Of a stretch of 64,000 nucleotides of DNA, positions 34,976 to 48,035 are shown piece after piece; positions within the stretch are counted from its first letter, which is position 1; each line of letters starts with the position of its first letter. The notes beneath the pieces were generated by a model that did not search any database, was not told the origin of the DNA, and saw only the letters and a list, made by a program, of their open reading frames with translations. Origin of the DNA: Cordia subcordata (Eukaryota; Streptophyta; Magnoliopsida; Boraginales; Cordiaceae); the NCBI GenBank assembly GCA_028554755.1, contig JAPTOF010000006.1:14197001-14261000 (forward strand), given 5' to 3'. A program made the position numbers and the translations under genes.

Positions 34976-35636
34976 TCCTAAAATAAAACCCAAAACCATG
35001 GTTTTATAATTAAGATCATGGACTCAAGCTATAATCGGGTGATGATATGTAGATTTGCTGTTGTTTTCGTTTATCTTCACCTTCAATGCTTACTGATTTT
35101 ACCGAAAACTTGCACTCATGTAGCTAATCGCGGGAGAGGAGAGATAGTAAACGAGCGACATTGGTGATGGGTGCATTGTTTCTTCTTCTTCTTCATGTGG
35201 TAAGTTCACCTTTTAGTATTATTTACACCAAGGATTGTATTGAGTGAGTGGAAATCATAGCTTTGTGTTGTGGGGTGTTATCTCTAGCGTTGTCTCATTC
35301 TTTCCCTCTTTCTAGTATTACTGATATTATCGAATATTAGAATCATTCAAGCCATATGCTTGCTTCTATGCCATGTAGAATTCTCTAGCATCTATAGTTT
35401 CCAAGTCATGTAGTGCGGCTTCATTAGATAGGTAGTAAGATACCAAAATTTTTAAGTTTGATCACTAAAAAAAAAAAGAAGGATTTGATTCGAAAATTTT
35501 CCTCTCATAGTTTAAAATTTCCATACTAAAATGGGATTGAGATGGAATTGGAGATGAAAAATTTTCGTCCCAAAAACTCTCGTCTCAAATTTTGAGACGG
35601 GAATGTTCATCTCTAATTGAGACAAAAAAATTTTAG

Positions 35637-35862
35637 GGCCTGTTTGGATTGGTTTCTTTTCATGAAAAAGTATTTTTTTTCTTGAAAAAATTACATTAAG
35701 TTTACAATAACTATTTGATTTGATTTCCAAAAAAGTTGAAACTCTGAAAAAAGTTTAAATACAACTTTTTTCAGAAGCCAGAATTTTCAGTTTCTCAAAA
35801 AAAACTGTTTTTCAAAAGTTGTAAAAAAAAACGCTTTTGAAAAAAGCCAATCCAAACGGGCC
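35637..35862. mobile_element. Foldback MITE with GGCCTGTTTGGATTGG ends
   Basis: The left end GGCCTGTTTGGATTGGTTT pairs with the right end AAAGCCAATCCAAACGGGCC. Both outer sides show TTTAG, a probable target duplication. The 226-bp element has no coding capacity. Related copies lie at 36927-37150 and in part at 60090-60176. Confidence 0.75.
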
Positions 35863-36926
35863 TTTAGTCTCAAATTTCCATCTCAAATATGTATTAACTT
35901 ATAGAAAATTTTTGTCCGAATTTTCCATGTCAAATCCACCTATTTCCGGTAGTGGATAGGCTAATTCCGACAACTTATCTATTTTTCTGTTGTTTTCTTC
36001 CCGACATCTAAAGGAAGTAAAACGCACTACACTTCCTTGTGTTTTAGAAAAGTTACAACATAAATTCTAAATTGTTGAAAAGTTGGGTGGAAGCCTTGTG
36101 TTTTTGCAAAAGATTGCATGATACATCCTACTGTCTATTTTTTTATTAGAGTTAACAATGACCGTGAATCTCGCGCTTGTAGTGCAATTATTCTTTATAT
36201 TATATATTAAAACACATTTGGAAAGACAAATTTGCCTATAGATACACAAATTAAAGAACGAATCTTCACCAAGCTCATTTTTATCTTCACTAATCACATT
36301 TTCATCTTCCATCTAATTTCTCAAGAACAAATCTCCATTTCAGTAAACTTTAGCATGAAGGAATACGAGTTTGACAAAATATTTTGCTATTTCTCTCTTT
36401 AGGCAAAGACGATACGGTAAAAAGGATGAAATGGTGCTGTAATTTTAATCTAAAGAATGATTTTTCATCTTTTTTAAACTCATATGAATTGACGTTAATG
36501 AAAAATACAATCGGAGGCGATTGTGCAATATTTTACAAAACATAGGAAGCTTTTGTGAAATTTTTTAAAATTCATAATTTATGACATGACATTCATAAAA
36601 TACAAAGAAGTAAAGTGTATTTTATTCTTTTTGAAAGTTTTGATTTATTTTTCTATATATAGGGGGTTATTTATTTATTTATTCCAACATCCCTTATTTC
36701 GTATGCATATATCACTATTGAACATTTGGAAATTTGTAACCAAATTTGTGATTGTTTCATTTTTTAAGATAATAACAAAGAGCAAGTGGCGTGCACTAGC
36801 GAGACCATTCAGTGCAATGATTGTGTATAGGAATCGTAGTGATGAAATAGTACGGTTTCTTTTTTTAACTTTTTTCCATTATGCTAGACATGTCGTGGTT
36901 GTCAATTAACTTGAACTTGCTTCATT
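35863..36926. other. AT-rich intergenic DNA
   Basis: Short open frames occur on both strands, but none has a family motif or plausible codon use. Nothing supportable was seen. Confidence 0.5.
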
Positions 36927-37150
36927 TATGGTATGTTTAAATTGACCTTTTTTAAAAAAAAATATTTTTTTAAAAAAAGTTGTATTAAATTTACACTAAT
37001 TATTTGATTTGATTTCAAAAAAGTTAAAATTCTTAAAAAAACTCAAATGCAGTATTTTTTAGAAACTAAAATTTTCAACTTTTAAAAAAAATTGCTTTAA
37101 AAAACTGTTAAAAATAGTACTTTTAACAAAAAACTAATTCAAACGAACCC
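36927..37150. mobile_element. Older copy of the 35637 MITE family
   Basis: The internal core ACTAATTATTTGATTTGATT matches the copy at 35637 (TAACTATTTGATTTGATT). The ends GGTATGTTTAAATTGA and AATTCAAACGAACCC are weakened versions of the terminal repeat. Confidence 0.6.
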
Positions 37151-38570
37151 TTAGAGTTATCTTTTAAGCACTTCAAGGGAGATGTTCTATAATTAGTAAT
37201 TTTTATTTGGTTTTTTTTTTGTTCGTTTGTTTGTTTGTTTGTGGTTTTTTTTTTTTTTTTTTGGTGCGGATTCATGCAATCTTGTGTCTCAAGTGGATCA
37301 ATCCTCTTAGCACATGGTCATCTCTCGAGCCCTCGTCCAGATGACAAGCTTGAGGTGTATTACAAAAGCAACCGTTAGTATTCGGTTACTTAATCGAATC
37401 AAATTATAAGTGGACGAATTTTGAAAGTTGCAAAAATTATTGACTGAAATCGAACCAAACTATTTTGATAACTAAATTTTATTAATCGGAAATTTGTAGC
37501 TTGATTTTGGTTAGTATTTAGAATAATTGAATTATAAAACAAAAGACAAAAACACATAGTAATTGAATGTTCAAATTCCTGGAATAATAAAAGTATAATC
37601 GAATTATTAAAGAATTTGGATAACTAAATTTAATAAAATAGTTCACTAATTAATAAAGCTTAGGGATAGAACTGTCGCGTTTTCAAGATAAAAGATTTAA
37701 TTGTCAAAAGAGTCAAAGATAAAGGACCAAATGGATCATTTACCCTAAAAAAATGAATGAGCTATTTTTCAATAATTCAATTATTTCGATTAATAACCAA
37801 AATTTACAAATACTATTGTAACTAAAATTGAAAACCAAATAAACTGATTTTTTTAAGGACCTTGCTAAATGGCCAAAAAGAAATCTACAGAAAGTAAAAG
37901 ACTTTTTTGTCTTTTAAAAATTTGGACTAATTTTTTTTCTTTTTGGTTATACATGGTGTTCAAGAAACAACATAAATCATTACAATATACTATTCAAGTA
38001 AAGCATGCTTGGATAAAGAATAATATTTTATAACCAGAAAAAAAAAAGAAAAGAAAAATGTGCATGCTGCTGGAAACGTAAGTACGACATTTCTAACATG
38101 CTTAACATGCAAGTCTTTTTTTCGTCCGAATAACGTAGTTTGGCCATCATTCTGACATTCACTAACTTACCAGCAAAGGCATATTAGCGAAGGCACATGA
38201 CACAGAGATCTATTTCAGAGGTTTTGTTTTCCTTTTTATTCTTCCGTTCATGTTTGTTTCTGTTTTTCCTATGTTAAAAAAATTATTTACTTGTACAAAG
38301 TTGCAAAGACGATTTCAAAGTGACCAAATTACACATATTAGTTCTAAGTGCTTCTATTTGAATTGATGTTTCACTAGATCAAAATATGCCTACTATAATA
38401 TTAGAAGTGTGGTAGACTTATCAATTTCAAAACCAAAGGAGCAAACTGAGCAAGTTGCCACATTTTAAATGGTTGATATCCTCAAGATATCAAGGCAACC
38501 AAACAAGTAAAGTTATACCTAAGAAAAATATATGTTACTCTAAGAGAATATTGGATACCTAAAGATATGT
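37151..38570. other. AT-rich intergenic DNA with low-complexity tract
   Basis: A T/TTTG-rich run lies at about 37208-37262. Sequences with TCGGTTA and its complement around 37378 and 37790 may be an old foldback repeat, but the borders cannot be set. No gene was seen. Confidence 0.45.
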
Positions 38571-38921
38571 TTGAAATTATTGAGAATGAGATCTCACTTA
38601 ATTATACCATTACTAAAAATAGTGAAATTGAAATGTGAAAATGATCATGATCAAATATTTTCATATGCAGTAGTTGCTATTATAATAAAAAAAAGTGAAG
38701 ATCATGAATTTAAGTCCATCGAATATTGTAAATATAAATATATTTGGCTAGTTATAAAAAGATGCAAGAGGCAATTTCACCCTTATTGGTCAATCTATAT
38801 TGCATATGGGATTGAGTGGGAGCATTATGAAACCAATCACATATTGTTAAAACTTCCAAAGATTGTGCCATATAGTTGGCTAGCTCTTAAACTGTTAAAC
38901 ATTAGACAGGGAATGAGCTAG
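38571..38921 (+). pseudogene. Very degraded Copia pol fragment (tentative)
   Basis: The frame contains DQIFSYAVVAIIIKKSEDHE followed by FKSIEYC. This resembles the linker before reverse transcriptase in some Copia elements (IFSYNVA..., ...PKSVEECR). After that the frame seems shifted. Only this short similarity supports the call, and the open frame itself may be chance. Confidence 0.3.
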
Positions 38922-39222
38922 TACTAAAGAATTTCAAGAAACCGTGTATTTGTTGTTATTCACTTTAGAGAGATTACATCTATTTGTACAAGTGTTGATT
39001 TGAATTGCTGAGAATGAGTAGAGTCCTATTTGAGATGAAGTTACATGAGATTAACTCGTAGGCTAAGTAATCCTTAGCTAAATACAATTTAGATATTTAC
39101 AAGTAGATATATACGTTATCATCCCTCTGCAAGTGCAGCTATGGTAGCCACAACAAGCTTGCAATATAGTAATCGAAATCTTGTAATAGACAATGGTTTT
39201 ATCATTATGTTCGCCAACTGAT

Positions 39223-40395
39223 CTATGGTGGACATGAACTTGATATGTACATCGATTTCGATGTGCTTGGTTCTCGCATGTAACACCAAGTTGCCAGATA
39301 AATATGTTGTTCTAATGTTGTTAGACTAAGGAACTGGGGATATGGAGGAAAGTATACCAATCGCAGCCAATAAGGACTTAACCCAACATAGTTACGTTGT
39401 AGCAAAGGCTATGGCTCAATATTCCACCTCTGTACTGGACCTAGGGATGGTGGTTTGCTTCTTGGTTGACCATGAGATTAGATTTCGGCCCATAAAGATA
39501 TGGTAGCCATGTGTACTTTTTCGATCATCTGAACAACTACCCCAATCTGAGTCAGAATAGGTATATATTTTAGTGTTTTGTCCTGTATAGAGCCGCGAGC
39601 CCATTGCAAGGGTACCCTTGAGATAGCAAAGGATACGTTTGATAGTTGCTAGTGTATGTTAATAGGTGAATGCATGAATTGGTATACCTTATTCATTGCA
39701 AAATTAATGTGTAGTCTGGTGACTGTCAAGTATTGTAGGGCCCCAATAACACTTCTATGTAAAGTAGGATCATGAAAAACATCACCCGTTGCAACTAATA
39801 ACATTGGAGACAAAGCCATACGCGTTACCATAGGTTTAGCATTAGTCAATTTGGTTCAATTGAGCAATTCCAAAATATATGTTGAATGTGTCAATGTCAT
39901 GCCTGAGTCATTTCGAGATACTTTAATACCCAAGAAGAAAGAAAGCGGCCTTAGATATTTTAGTGCAAATTGTTGATTGAGCACAGCAATAATAGACCTG
40001 AGGAGAGCATTATCAGCGCAAGTAATAATAATGTCATCTACATAAACCAATAAGTATATTAGAGAAGTCCCAGACTGACATATGAATAAGCAAGGGTCCC
40101 TTTTAGATTGTTTGAATCCCATATTACATATAAAGGAGCTCAATCGAGAAAATCAGGCTCGAGGTGCCTGTTTAAGTCCATAAATAGCCTTCTGAAGTTT
40201 GCATACATGTGTTGGGTGATCTGGATAAGAATGGCCTGGTAGTTGCATCATATATACATCTTCAAAAAGAAAACCATGTAGGAAAGCATTATTGACATTC
40301 AGCTGTCATATTGGCCAATTGTATTTCAAAGCTAGTGACAAAATTATCCGAACAGTAGTTGGTTTGACAGCTGGACTAAAAGCTTCATTATAATC
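39223..40395 (-). pseudogene. Copia reverse transcriptase and RNase H remnant
   Basis: Minus-strand segments read FICNMGFKQSKRDPCLFI, LVYVDDIIITC (catalytic YVDDI), FALKYLRPLSFFLGIKVSR, and in RNase H YSDSDWGSCSDDRKST and LISWSTKKQTTIPRSSTEVEY. Frames shift several times. The RT start (PTTVRIILSLALKYNWP) ends at about 40395 next to LTR sequence, so the N-terminal half of pol is lost. Confidence 0.82.
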
Positions 40396-40843
40396 AAAGA
40401 ATTTCAAAGAACTGTGTATTTGTTGTTATTCACTTTAGAGAGATTATATCAATTTTTACAAGTATTGATATGAATTGCTAAGGATGAATACACAGTTCTT
40501 CATATATATACATCATATATACATCTTCAAAAAGAAAACCATATATATACATATATATACATCATATATACACAGTTCTTCATATATTTCAAAATCATCA
40601 CATGTAATCATATATATTCATATATGTACATCATATATACACAGTTCTTCATATATTTCAAAACTGTGTATTTGTTGCTTGGTGGTTGCATCATATATAC
40701 ATCTTCAAAAAGAAAACCATGCAGGAAAGCATTATTGACATTAGCTGTCGTATTGGCCAATTGTATTTCAAAGTTAGTGACAAAATTATCCGAACAGTAG
40801 TTGGTTTGACAACTGGACTAAAAGCTTCATTATAATCAAAGAA
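40245..40843. repeat. Duplication of about 443 bp with patchwork filler DNA
   Basis: GCATCATATATACATCTTC and about 240 following bases at 40245-40490 recur at 40688. The spacer (40490-40680) consists of many short direct and inverted scraps of the same sequence, such as CATCATATATACATC and TACACAGTTCTTCATATATTTC (about inverted to CAAAGAACTGTGTA). Confidence 0.8.
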
Positions 40844-41033
40844 TTTCAAAGAACTGTGTATTTGTTGTTATTCACTTTAAAGAGATTATATCAATTTATA
40901 CAAGTATTGATACGAATTGTTAAGGATGAATAGAGTCCTATTCAAGATGAAGTTACATGAGATTAACCCCTAGGTTAAGTAATCCTTAGCTAAATACATT
41001 TTAGATATTTACAAGTAGATATACACGTTATCA

Positions 41034-41201
41034 AGTATGTTATGTGTTTACGCCTATGTGAAGGTTGTAACCACATTTTTCTTACATAATCCAAACTATT
41101 AAGTCTTGGTATTGATTATAAAAGGAATTGTATTGTCATGTGGTGGATGCAATTATGCCTAGGTGTTTCTTAAAAGGACTTCACATGTGTCATTGTGTGT
41201 G

Positions 41202-41247
<46 letters not shown>

Positions 41248-43189
41248 TGTAATATTTTTATGCAAATCCTTGGTAATGCTTGAAGCATAAATCACCAGAA
41301 AGATATATTCAATTGAATTACGAAGATCTTTGCATTGTTTGAAATATTCAGAAGATTGAGATATATTTGCATTTGTTCAAATCTTCTAAAGAAAAGGCTA
41401 TAATAGCCTATATATGTTTATATGAAGAGATTATATAAAAGGATCTTCTGAAAATCTCCCAATTATATACTTATAAGAAATTGAGACAAAAATATGACTT
41501 GACTTCAAGATCAAGTGTTATTTAGATGGACTATTATCCATCAATCAATTTATAAAAAGAATTTGAAGCTAATGAGCTCATTCTTTGATTGTCTCAATTA
41601 TTTGATCTTTAATATTAGATGGACCATTTTGATTTTCTGAAAGAATGAAAAATATTGGTCTCAAAATGTCATATCTTAATACTATTGATATATTAATTTA
41701 TCTTGCTAAACTACTTGTGCTAGCACTATTATCTCTAATTGTATTAGCTAGACTTGGTTCTATATCAGTAAGAAAGGAATTGGAGGTATCACACATAAAT
41801 TTTAGAATTAATTCCGTCTAGTAGCCTTGATATTATAAAGTCACACTTATTATCCTTTACGAACACTTTTAACCACGTATTAGCACTTGATGTAAATAAA
41901 TTTAAACTTATTTTAACAAAAATGTTGTAAGTACAAAATTATCCTCATAATTATCAATAAAGACCAATTAATTCTTAACAAAAAGTGAGCACTCAACTCT
42001 GCCACCTTTAATTGCCATTGCAAACTTGATCAATTTCTAACCAAAAAGGAAAAAATAAATAATAAAGCTTGTTCAACCTAAAAAAACAAAAGCTAAAAAG
42101 CGACAAACAATACGGTACCTCCGCAATCCTTGTCCCTTTTCCCCTACATCACCTTGCCGAAATCCTTCTCCTCTTTCTTCCGCACCCATCCCCTTGTACC
42201 CTTTCCATCCTATTCTGTTGAAATCCCCTCCCTCTTTCCCTCATATTCAGAGTTATGTGGCCTTAAGGAGTTAATGGAGGTCAAAGGACCCTCGTTGCTT
42301 TTTATATATTATCATTATCATATATAATTTTTAATTATTATTGAAATTAATTTATCATAATGATTCATCTTAAATTTTGAAAATTACTCCTTACCATTTT
42401 ACCTTTAATTTTTTAAGGAGGAAAACGAGTGAATTTGACTTTTAATCGAACAAAGTAAAATATATTACTGTATTTTTAGTTTGACAATATTAGCTGTAAA
42501 ATCAATTAAATAACTCATTAACCAATTTTACATTCAACTAAACATATAGGTATTTTAAAAAATTGATAAAGTATATATTTTATGTATTTATTTGTAAATC
42601 ATTTAAAACAATTTTGCCCTCCATTATAGATATTCTGACTTCGTCATTGTCTTTTCTTCTCATCTCCGTTATGCTCTTTACCTCTTCTTTTTGATCCCCC
42701 ATCCCCACCTACAACAAATGCATACAAGGATATATACATTCATGCACAAATATATTGTGTTTGGGTATATCAACATTTATATGTGTGTTATATATTTATA
42801 TATTATGATTGGATGGATTTTTATATATTAATATGTACATATACATGTAGTGTGTGTGAATTTTGTAGGGCATAAAAGTGAGTGTAGATGTAATGATTAC
42901 CTGGGGTGGGTAGGTTCCATGACAAGGACAATTTGGTCAACAAATATTAATAATCTACAATTATGTTAATTTTTTAACTGTAGAAGGAGATAGGGGTAAT
43001 AAGTGGTTAAAATTAAATGTGAGGGACAATAGGGATCATTGCATACAAATATTAGGGTTACAAGATGAAATTATATTTTATTATTATTATAGATAAGTGA
43101 CATAAGATCTCTATATTTAGACAATTACGATGAAAGTTGTTTGACAATGAAAATTGTTAAGTATTTGTTTCATTGACAATGAGCAATAT
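41034..43189. other. AT-rich intergenic DNA with (TA)n microsatellite
   Basis: A (TA)n tract of about 38 bases lies at 41205-41242. Nothing else of note was seen, and the short frame at 42130 is not supported by any motif. Confidence 0.5.
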
Positions 43190-44543
43190 TGTTGGCTAAA
43201 TACTAGCTATTGATTTTGATGATGAAAAATTGATATGCATTATTGAAATATATTGTTCCCTTACTAAAAAGCATCTTGTAAGTATCAAATGTTGAGTTGA
43301 ATAGATAGATGCTGGGATGATAGAAGAAGATGAGAAATGAACATTATTTGAAGATTGAAGAAGAAGATGATGATAAGGCATAAGCAGGAAAAGAGGTATC
43401 ATAAAGGGTACCAGATATTTTGCTCTTCTTGTGAAATGCCTTAGTATTGCAAGTATTAGCTTAAACTTGTATTTCTCATGACTTAAACAAATTAAATCTC
43501 GTGAATATTATCTTTCGTGAAAGCAAAATGATTTTGGATGCATACTTAGTGTATGCATATTTTTTGAAATGTTTTTAATCTTAAAAAGTGTTTGCAAAAT
43601 GCCTTGAGTTAATTTGGAGTCATGAAAAGTTGACAAAATTGAGTTTAAAAGCTTTCAGGCGAGTTTGGCTTTGCTTCTTGTCTCTGTAGTGGCCGGACCC
43701 CTCAGTTGGTCGATCGATTGGCCAAAGAAGTCGCCCAGCCAAAACAGAGAAAGAGGAAGAAAAGCCGGACCCCTTAGCCGATTGACCGGGTAAGGCATCC
43801 GACCTAATCAGAAAAGGCCAAGGAGAAGCCGGACGACCCAGCCGGTCAACCGGCTGAGCGAAATACTGTAATAAATGCACTAACCGTTTATTACCATTCT
43901 AGCCATTTCTTCTTTCTTTTCTTCCACCTATCAAACCCTAGCATTAAAATCTCTTTAAATAAATCTTCAAAACTCAATTAAACAATCAATCAAGGCTTGC
44001 AAAATCAATATCATCTTTCATTTTGCTGAAGTTCTTGAGCTATTCTTGCAATATTTTTGAGCTTTCAAGAGCTTTCTCTTGTTTTATCATCTTGTGGGAA
44101 GAAGATACATATTCTTTACAAGTTTTTACTCTTCCTGATTATAAACACACTTTGTGAGCTAAAAAATTCCAAGAGAGACATTCATAAAAGCTTGTACAAG
44201 TGTGGGAAAATCCTAAAGAATAGGATTCTTGGATTCTTTGAAGTTTGGCTTAAAAGAGTTGTAGAACTTGGTTCTTGCTTCACCAAGATCTGAAGAAGCA
44301 ATTTTTAGTGAAGATTGTTGAAGTCCTAAAAGGAGCATCCTTGGACAGTGGACGTAGGCTTAGCCGAACCACCTAAAATCGTTTGTCTTCCTACTCTCTA
44401 CTTTTTATTTATTTCATCTATTTATATTGATTATCTTGTGTTTGATATTTTGCTTGAAAGAAAATTGTTAACTTTTGTGAATTTTTAAATACAAAAATTA
44501 GTATAAATATCTTAATTCACCCCCCTTAAGATATTTGCACCCA
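43190..44543 (+). mobile_element. Solo LTR of the Sirevirus-like Copia family
   Basis: In inverted orientation this aligns with the LTR at 13291-14606 end to end: the start TGTTGGCTAAATA equals the complement of TTTAGCTAACA, and the end ATATTTGCACCCA equals that of TGGGTGCAAATAT. GCAATAT occurs directly on both outer sides (43183-43189 and 44544-44550), which supports a target duplication, although seven bases is unusual. No internal region is attached, so it is a solo LTR. It carries a decayed GGTCGACC module (43690-43860). Confidence 0.85.
43690..43860. repeat. GGTCGACC module in the solo LTR, decayed
   Basis: Relics such as CAGCCGGTCAACCGGCTGAG (about 43838), TAGCCGATTGACCGGGTAAG and GTTGGTCGATCGATTGG replace the clean palindromes. 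The changes are mostly C-to-T or G-to-A. Confidence 0.75.
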
Positions 44544-44550
44544 GCAATAT

Positions 44551-45549
44551 GTTTCTCATAAATACTAAAAATCATTATATATTGACATTTGTCAAGGCTC
44601 AATATTATTGTTATCTCCTCAAACGATGATAATATATTACTCAACAAGTGAATGATACTGTATGAATTGTTTTAGTAAAAAGAGAATGTAATTGAGTTTA
44701 ACATAATATGCTGAAATGTGTGCATGAACTCCTCGAAAAATATGAAACAAAGGCTCATCAAGTTTATCAAATAAGAGCTTCATAAGTTCATTTGAATTGA
44801 TATTATTGACAATAATATTTGAGAAACTACAAGATGTGCATAAGACATTTCTTTATACGTGTTGTGGCAAAAATTCGCTTGGACCTGAAGGCCCACTTTG
44901 CTATTGGGTTCATAGAGGGTTGCTCACTTGAACGCCCAAAATCAAGGCTAACGCTCGTGACGAGAACAACTCTTGTTTGAATAATTCCATGCCTATCTAT
45001 CTCTTAACATAATTTCAGCTAGAGGTCAACTTGGTCACCCACATGTATATACGTAGAAGGGGATAAGTTCATATGTGCTTAAGGAACGATAAGTTTGGAA
45101 ACAGTAAAGCTTAGCGTTTAGCACAAGGATATTCACTCCAGTTGGAGTTCAACCCAAATGCAAGTTCTTTAACACGTTAGGACTCCTCAAACCTAAGGCT
45201 ATAAAGGTGCAATGAACAATAGAAGAAGGGGGAGGGGGGATCAAAGGTACTCAGCCATCGTACTGAACCTACTTGCTCCACCTACTTACTCAGCGTACGT
45301 ACTCAGCCTGCATACTCAACCCCCATTCCAAGCCTACCATATACCATATGGTTTGCCCTATAACCGAAACTTTAATTTTCTTTGTTTATACAAACCACAT
45401 AAACACTGACTTGAGTATCGGAGGGTCTTTGGCCGATATCACACCGGTATCAAGGACTCACACCGTTCTTTTTGCCTTCTGTGTCGCAAGTTGCTGGTGT
45501 CCAAAATTCTTGATTGTAGATTTTAGCATCTATAATAAGCTAATATGAG
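44551..45549. other. Repeat-like intergenic DNA, unresolved
   Basis: A stretch from about 44859 (TGTTGTGGCAAAAATTCGC) to about 45540, with ACTTGAGTATCGGAGGG and CACCGGTATCAAGGACTC, resembles the LTR of a Gypsy or TRIM element in style. The borders cannot be fixed. No gene was seen. Confidence 0.35.
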
Positions 45550-45984
45550 GGGGAGACAAATACGCGTTGTACTCTTTTTCCCTTAGCCTAGGCTTTGTCC
45601 CATTGGATTTTCCTGACAAGGTTTTTAATAAAGCAACATGAAGTATATAATAAGAATAACTCCTTTTCCTTTACTAGGATTTTTGTCCCATTGGATTTTT
45701 TTTTTTAATAAAGGTTTAACGAGGCATATTCTTGATAAATATCCAAGGGGGAGTGTTATGGATCATGTAAATATTCATGGTCTATTAGTTGATGACCCAA
45801 GTCCAAGTCCGAGAAGACAAAAGCCTATGAGGTTGAAAAGGAAACTTTTTTAGAGGACAAGACATTATATTCCTATGAGTAGCACTTCATACGTTGTAAT
45901 TCTATACACATTAATATTAACAAAATCTCTCTTGTATTATTCTTGTCTCTTCTCTTATTCTCCTTTCTCTTTAATTTTATAACA
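45550..45984 (+). mobile_element. 3' end of a Copia element: untranslated region, polypurine tract and LTR
   Basis: The style is that of plant Copia 3' ends: TTGTACTCTTTTTCCC...TTGTCCCATTGGATTTT...GGTTTTTAATAAAGC, then the tract CCAAGGGGGAG, then an LTR TGTTATGGATC...TTTATAACA (45754-45984). The TTTGTCCCATTGGATTTT box occurs twice (about 45594 and 45682), probably an internal duplication. No pol sequence is attached. Confidence 0.65.
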
Positions 45985-46853
45985 GTACTAATGAAATATA
46001 CTTTTTTGATTCACTTAGGTGCAATCTCGGTTACTTGGTACACCTAGAATTTGCATTCCCCTATATATTTTAGAGCTCAACTGAGCCATCCTTGGTCCAA
46101 CTCGACTTGGTTCAACTAGCCCAGTCAATTATCTTGCGTTTCGTTGTTACCCAACCCCAAAAGGTAATCTCTCTTATTTTCTAGCCTTTGTCTATAGATG
46201 AGTTTTAAGATCTAAATCTGGCATTTGTAAAATGTCTTATTACTCAAAATTTTCTTATCAACGTATTATTCCCTTGTCCAAGAAACATCATGAGAGAAAA
46301 GTCGAATAGGTCAAACAAACAAGGAATGTGTTATTCATTATAACAAGTGTATAATTTGTGCATTGCACTAGAAGAAATGAGCATTTTTAATATTTTTACT
46401 TATTATTCATAACTAGTTTTTACAATCCATGTAAGGATAAAGTATAGATCTATTTTGTAAAATATAATTTTTTTACAAGTTTTTAACATTAATTAAGTTT
46501 CTCATCAAAAATCTACAATAATTTAATAAAACATTTGAATTGAGAAAATAAAATCATAAAATAGAGGGTCTGATTTCAGAAGTTGGCCTCATTGCCTCTA
46601 AGACCAACCATGGTGTTATATACTAGTGAGTGTATATATAGCTATTATTTTTTGGAAGATGCTAAAAATTGGAAATTTTTAAATTTTGATTAGACGAATG
46701 TTTCAAGCGAAACATAACCATATTAAATGTTCATATTATCATTATTATTATTACTGTATCAACAATTATAATAATTTAATTTTGTTTATAATTGAATTTG
46801 GACATGTCTTTATTAGATAATGGCTCAAGGTCAAAGAAGATCTTTAAATTAAT

Positions 46854-47703
46854 GGTATGTTTGGTATGATTGAATAGTTCGAGAAAAATAAAATAAAGAC
46901 AAAATGAAATTTAAGGCAGAATACTTATGTAATAGTATTATTATTATTTTTGTGTGTTTTTGGTTAAAATTATAAAAAAGAAGCTAGAATAAAATTACTA
47001 TATCATTTTATATGTTTGAGAAAATTATTTTAACAGGTTATAACAAAATGAAAATCAATTTAGTTAAGCGAAGTACCATTATTCTTTGACTTGACATAGA
47101 TATAAATTTATGATGACGATCAATTTTATATAACTTTAATATAAAATAAAATACTCTTGCTAGTCCCTTGATTAAGAATAAAATATAACATTACTTATTC
47201 TATAATTTCTTATTTTAACAACATATTTTAATTTATTTAATTTTTTAATATAATTGAGAGAGAAAAATTAATGATTCAATAAGAATACACTAAAAAGGAG
47301 CCAAAATAAAAAAACGGACACATCTATTTTTAAAGTTAAAAATTATTTAATTATTAAACTTTTTTAATTTTTTAATTTTTAATTTTTTATTAACTATTGA
47401 GAATTTGTGATAGGATAGACTGGGATAAGTGAATTTTTTTTTTTAATTTTTTTAGAGAAGAGAGAAGATGTTCTTATTATATTGCTTTGTGTAAGTGAAT
47501 TTTTCACTTTATTTTGTATGATTCATACTTAAGTTAGAATAGTCATTCTTTGAATTGAAATAAAAATGAGTTTTTTTAACTTTTACTATAAAGTACTTGA
47601 AAATAAGCTTTCTAACTGCAACTAGTCCTACCAAATAAAGAAAGGAATTAGAAATTAGAATAGTAATTCCTTTCTAGACTAGTTAACGGACCAACCAAAC
47701 GCT
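46854..47703. mobile_element. Candidate hAT-like non-autonomous element
   Basis: The left end GGTATGTTTGGT and the right end ACCAAACGCT are roughly inverted. AAATTAAT (46846-46853) and AAATTGAT (47704-47711) would be an 8-bp target duplication with one change. The inside is AT-rich with no ORF. The terminal match is short, so this is tentative. The flanks 45985-46853 and 47712-48035 show nothing else. Confidence 0.35.
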
Positions 47704-48035
47704 AAATTGATTGAGATACACTTACCAATTATAATTGTTTTTGAAAATTATTATGCTACTCTTTTTTATTTTTTTTTGTTTTTAATATTGCTCTTTATTT
47801 TTCGTATCCATTAAACTGGTTAACGGCACCCTTTACTATTATAATTTTACTAAAAGACTTATATGCCATTACCTTTTGCTTGTTTCAATAGGTAAATTTT
47901 TGTTTTTTATTTAATACTTAGACGGGAGAACTCATGACACGCAGTGGTTATTTCTTTAATTTTTAATATTTTATTTATCTCGTGGTTGCTTTTTCAAATT
48001 TTTATATTTTGTTCATTTTTTAATAGTGAATATTT

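Larger units (their letters stand above)
38925..41033 (-). mobile_element. Decayed Copia element remnant with short LTRs
   Basis: Direct repeats of about 190 bp (38925-39121 and about 40842-41033) share TTTGTTGTTATTCACTTT and end ACGTTATCA. Between them lies minus-strand Copia RT/RNase H. AGTAC at 38920-38924 and AGTAT at 41034-41038 may be the duplicated target. The 5' part of the element (gag to integrase) is deleted, and the region near the right LTR has been duplicated and patched (see 40245-40843). Confidence 0.65.
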
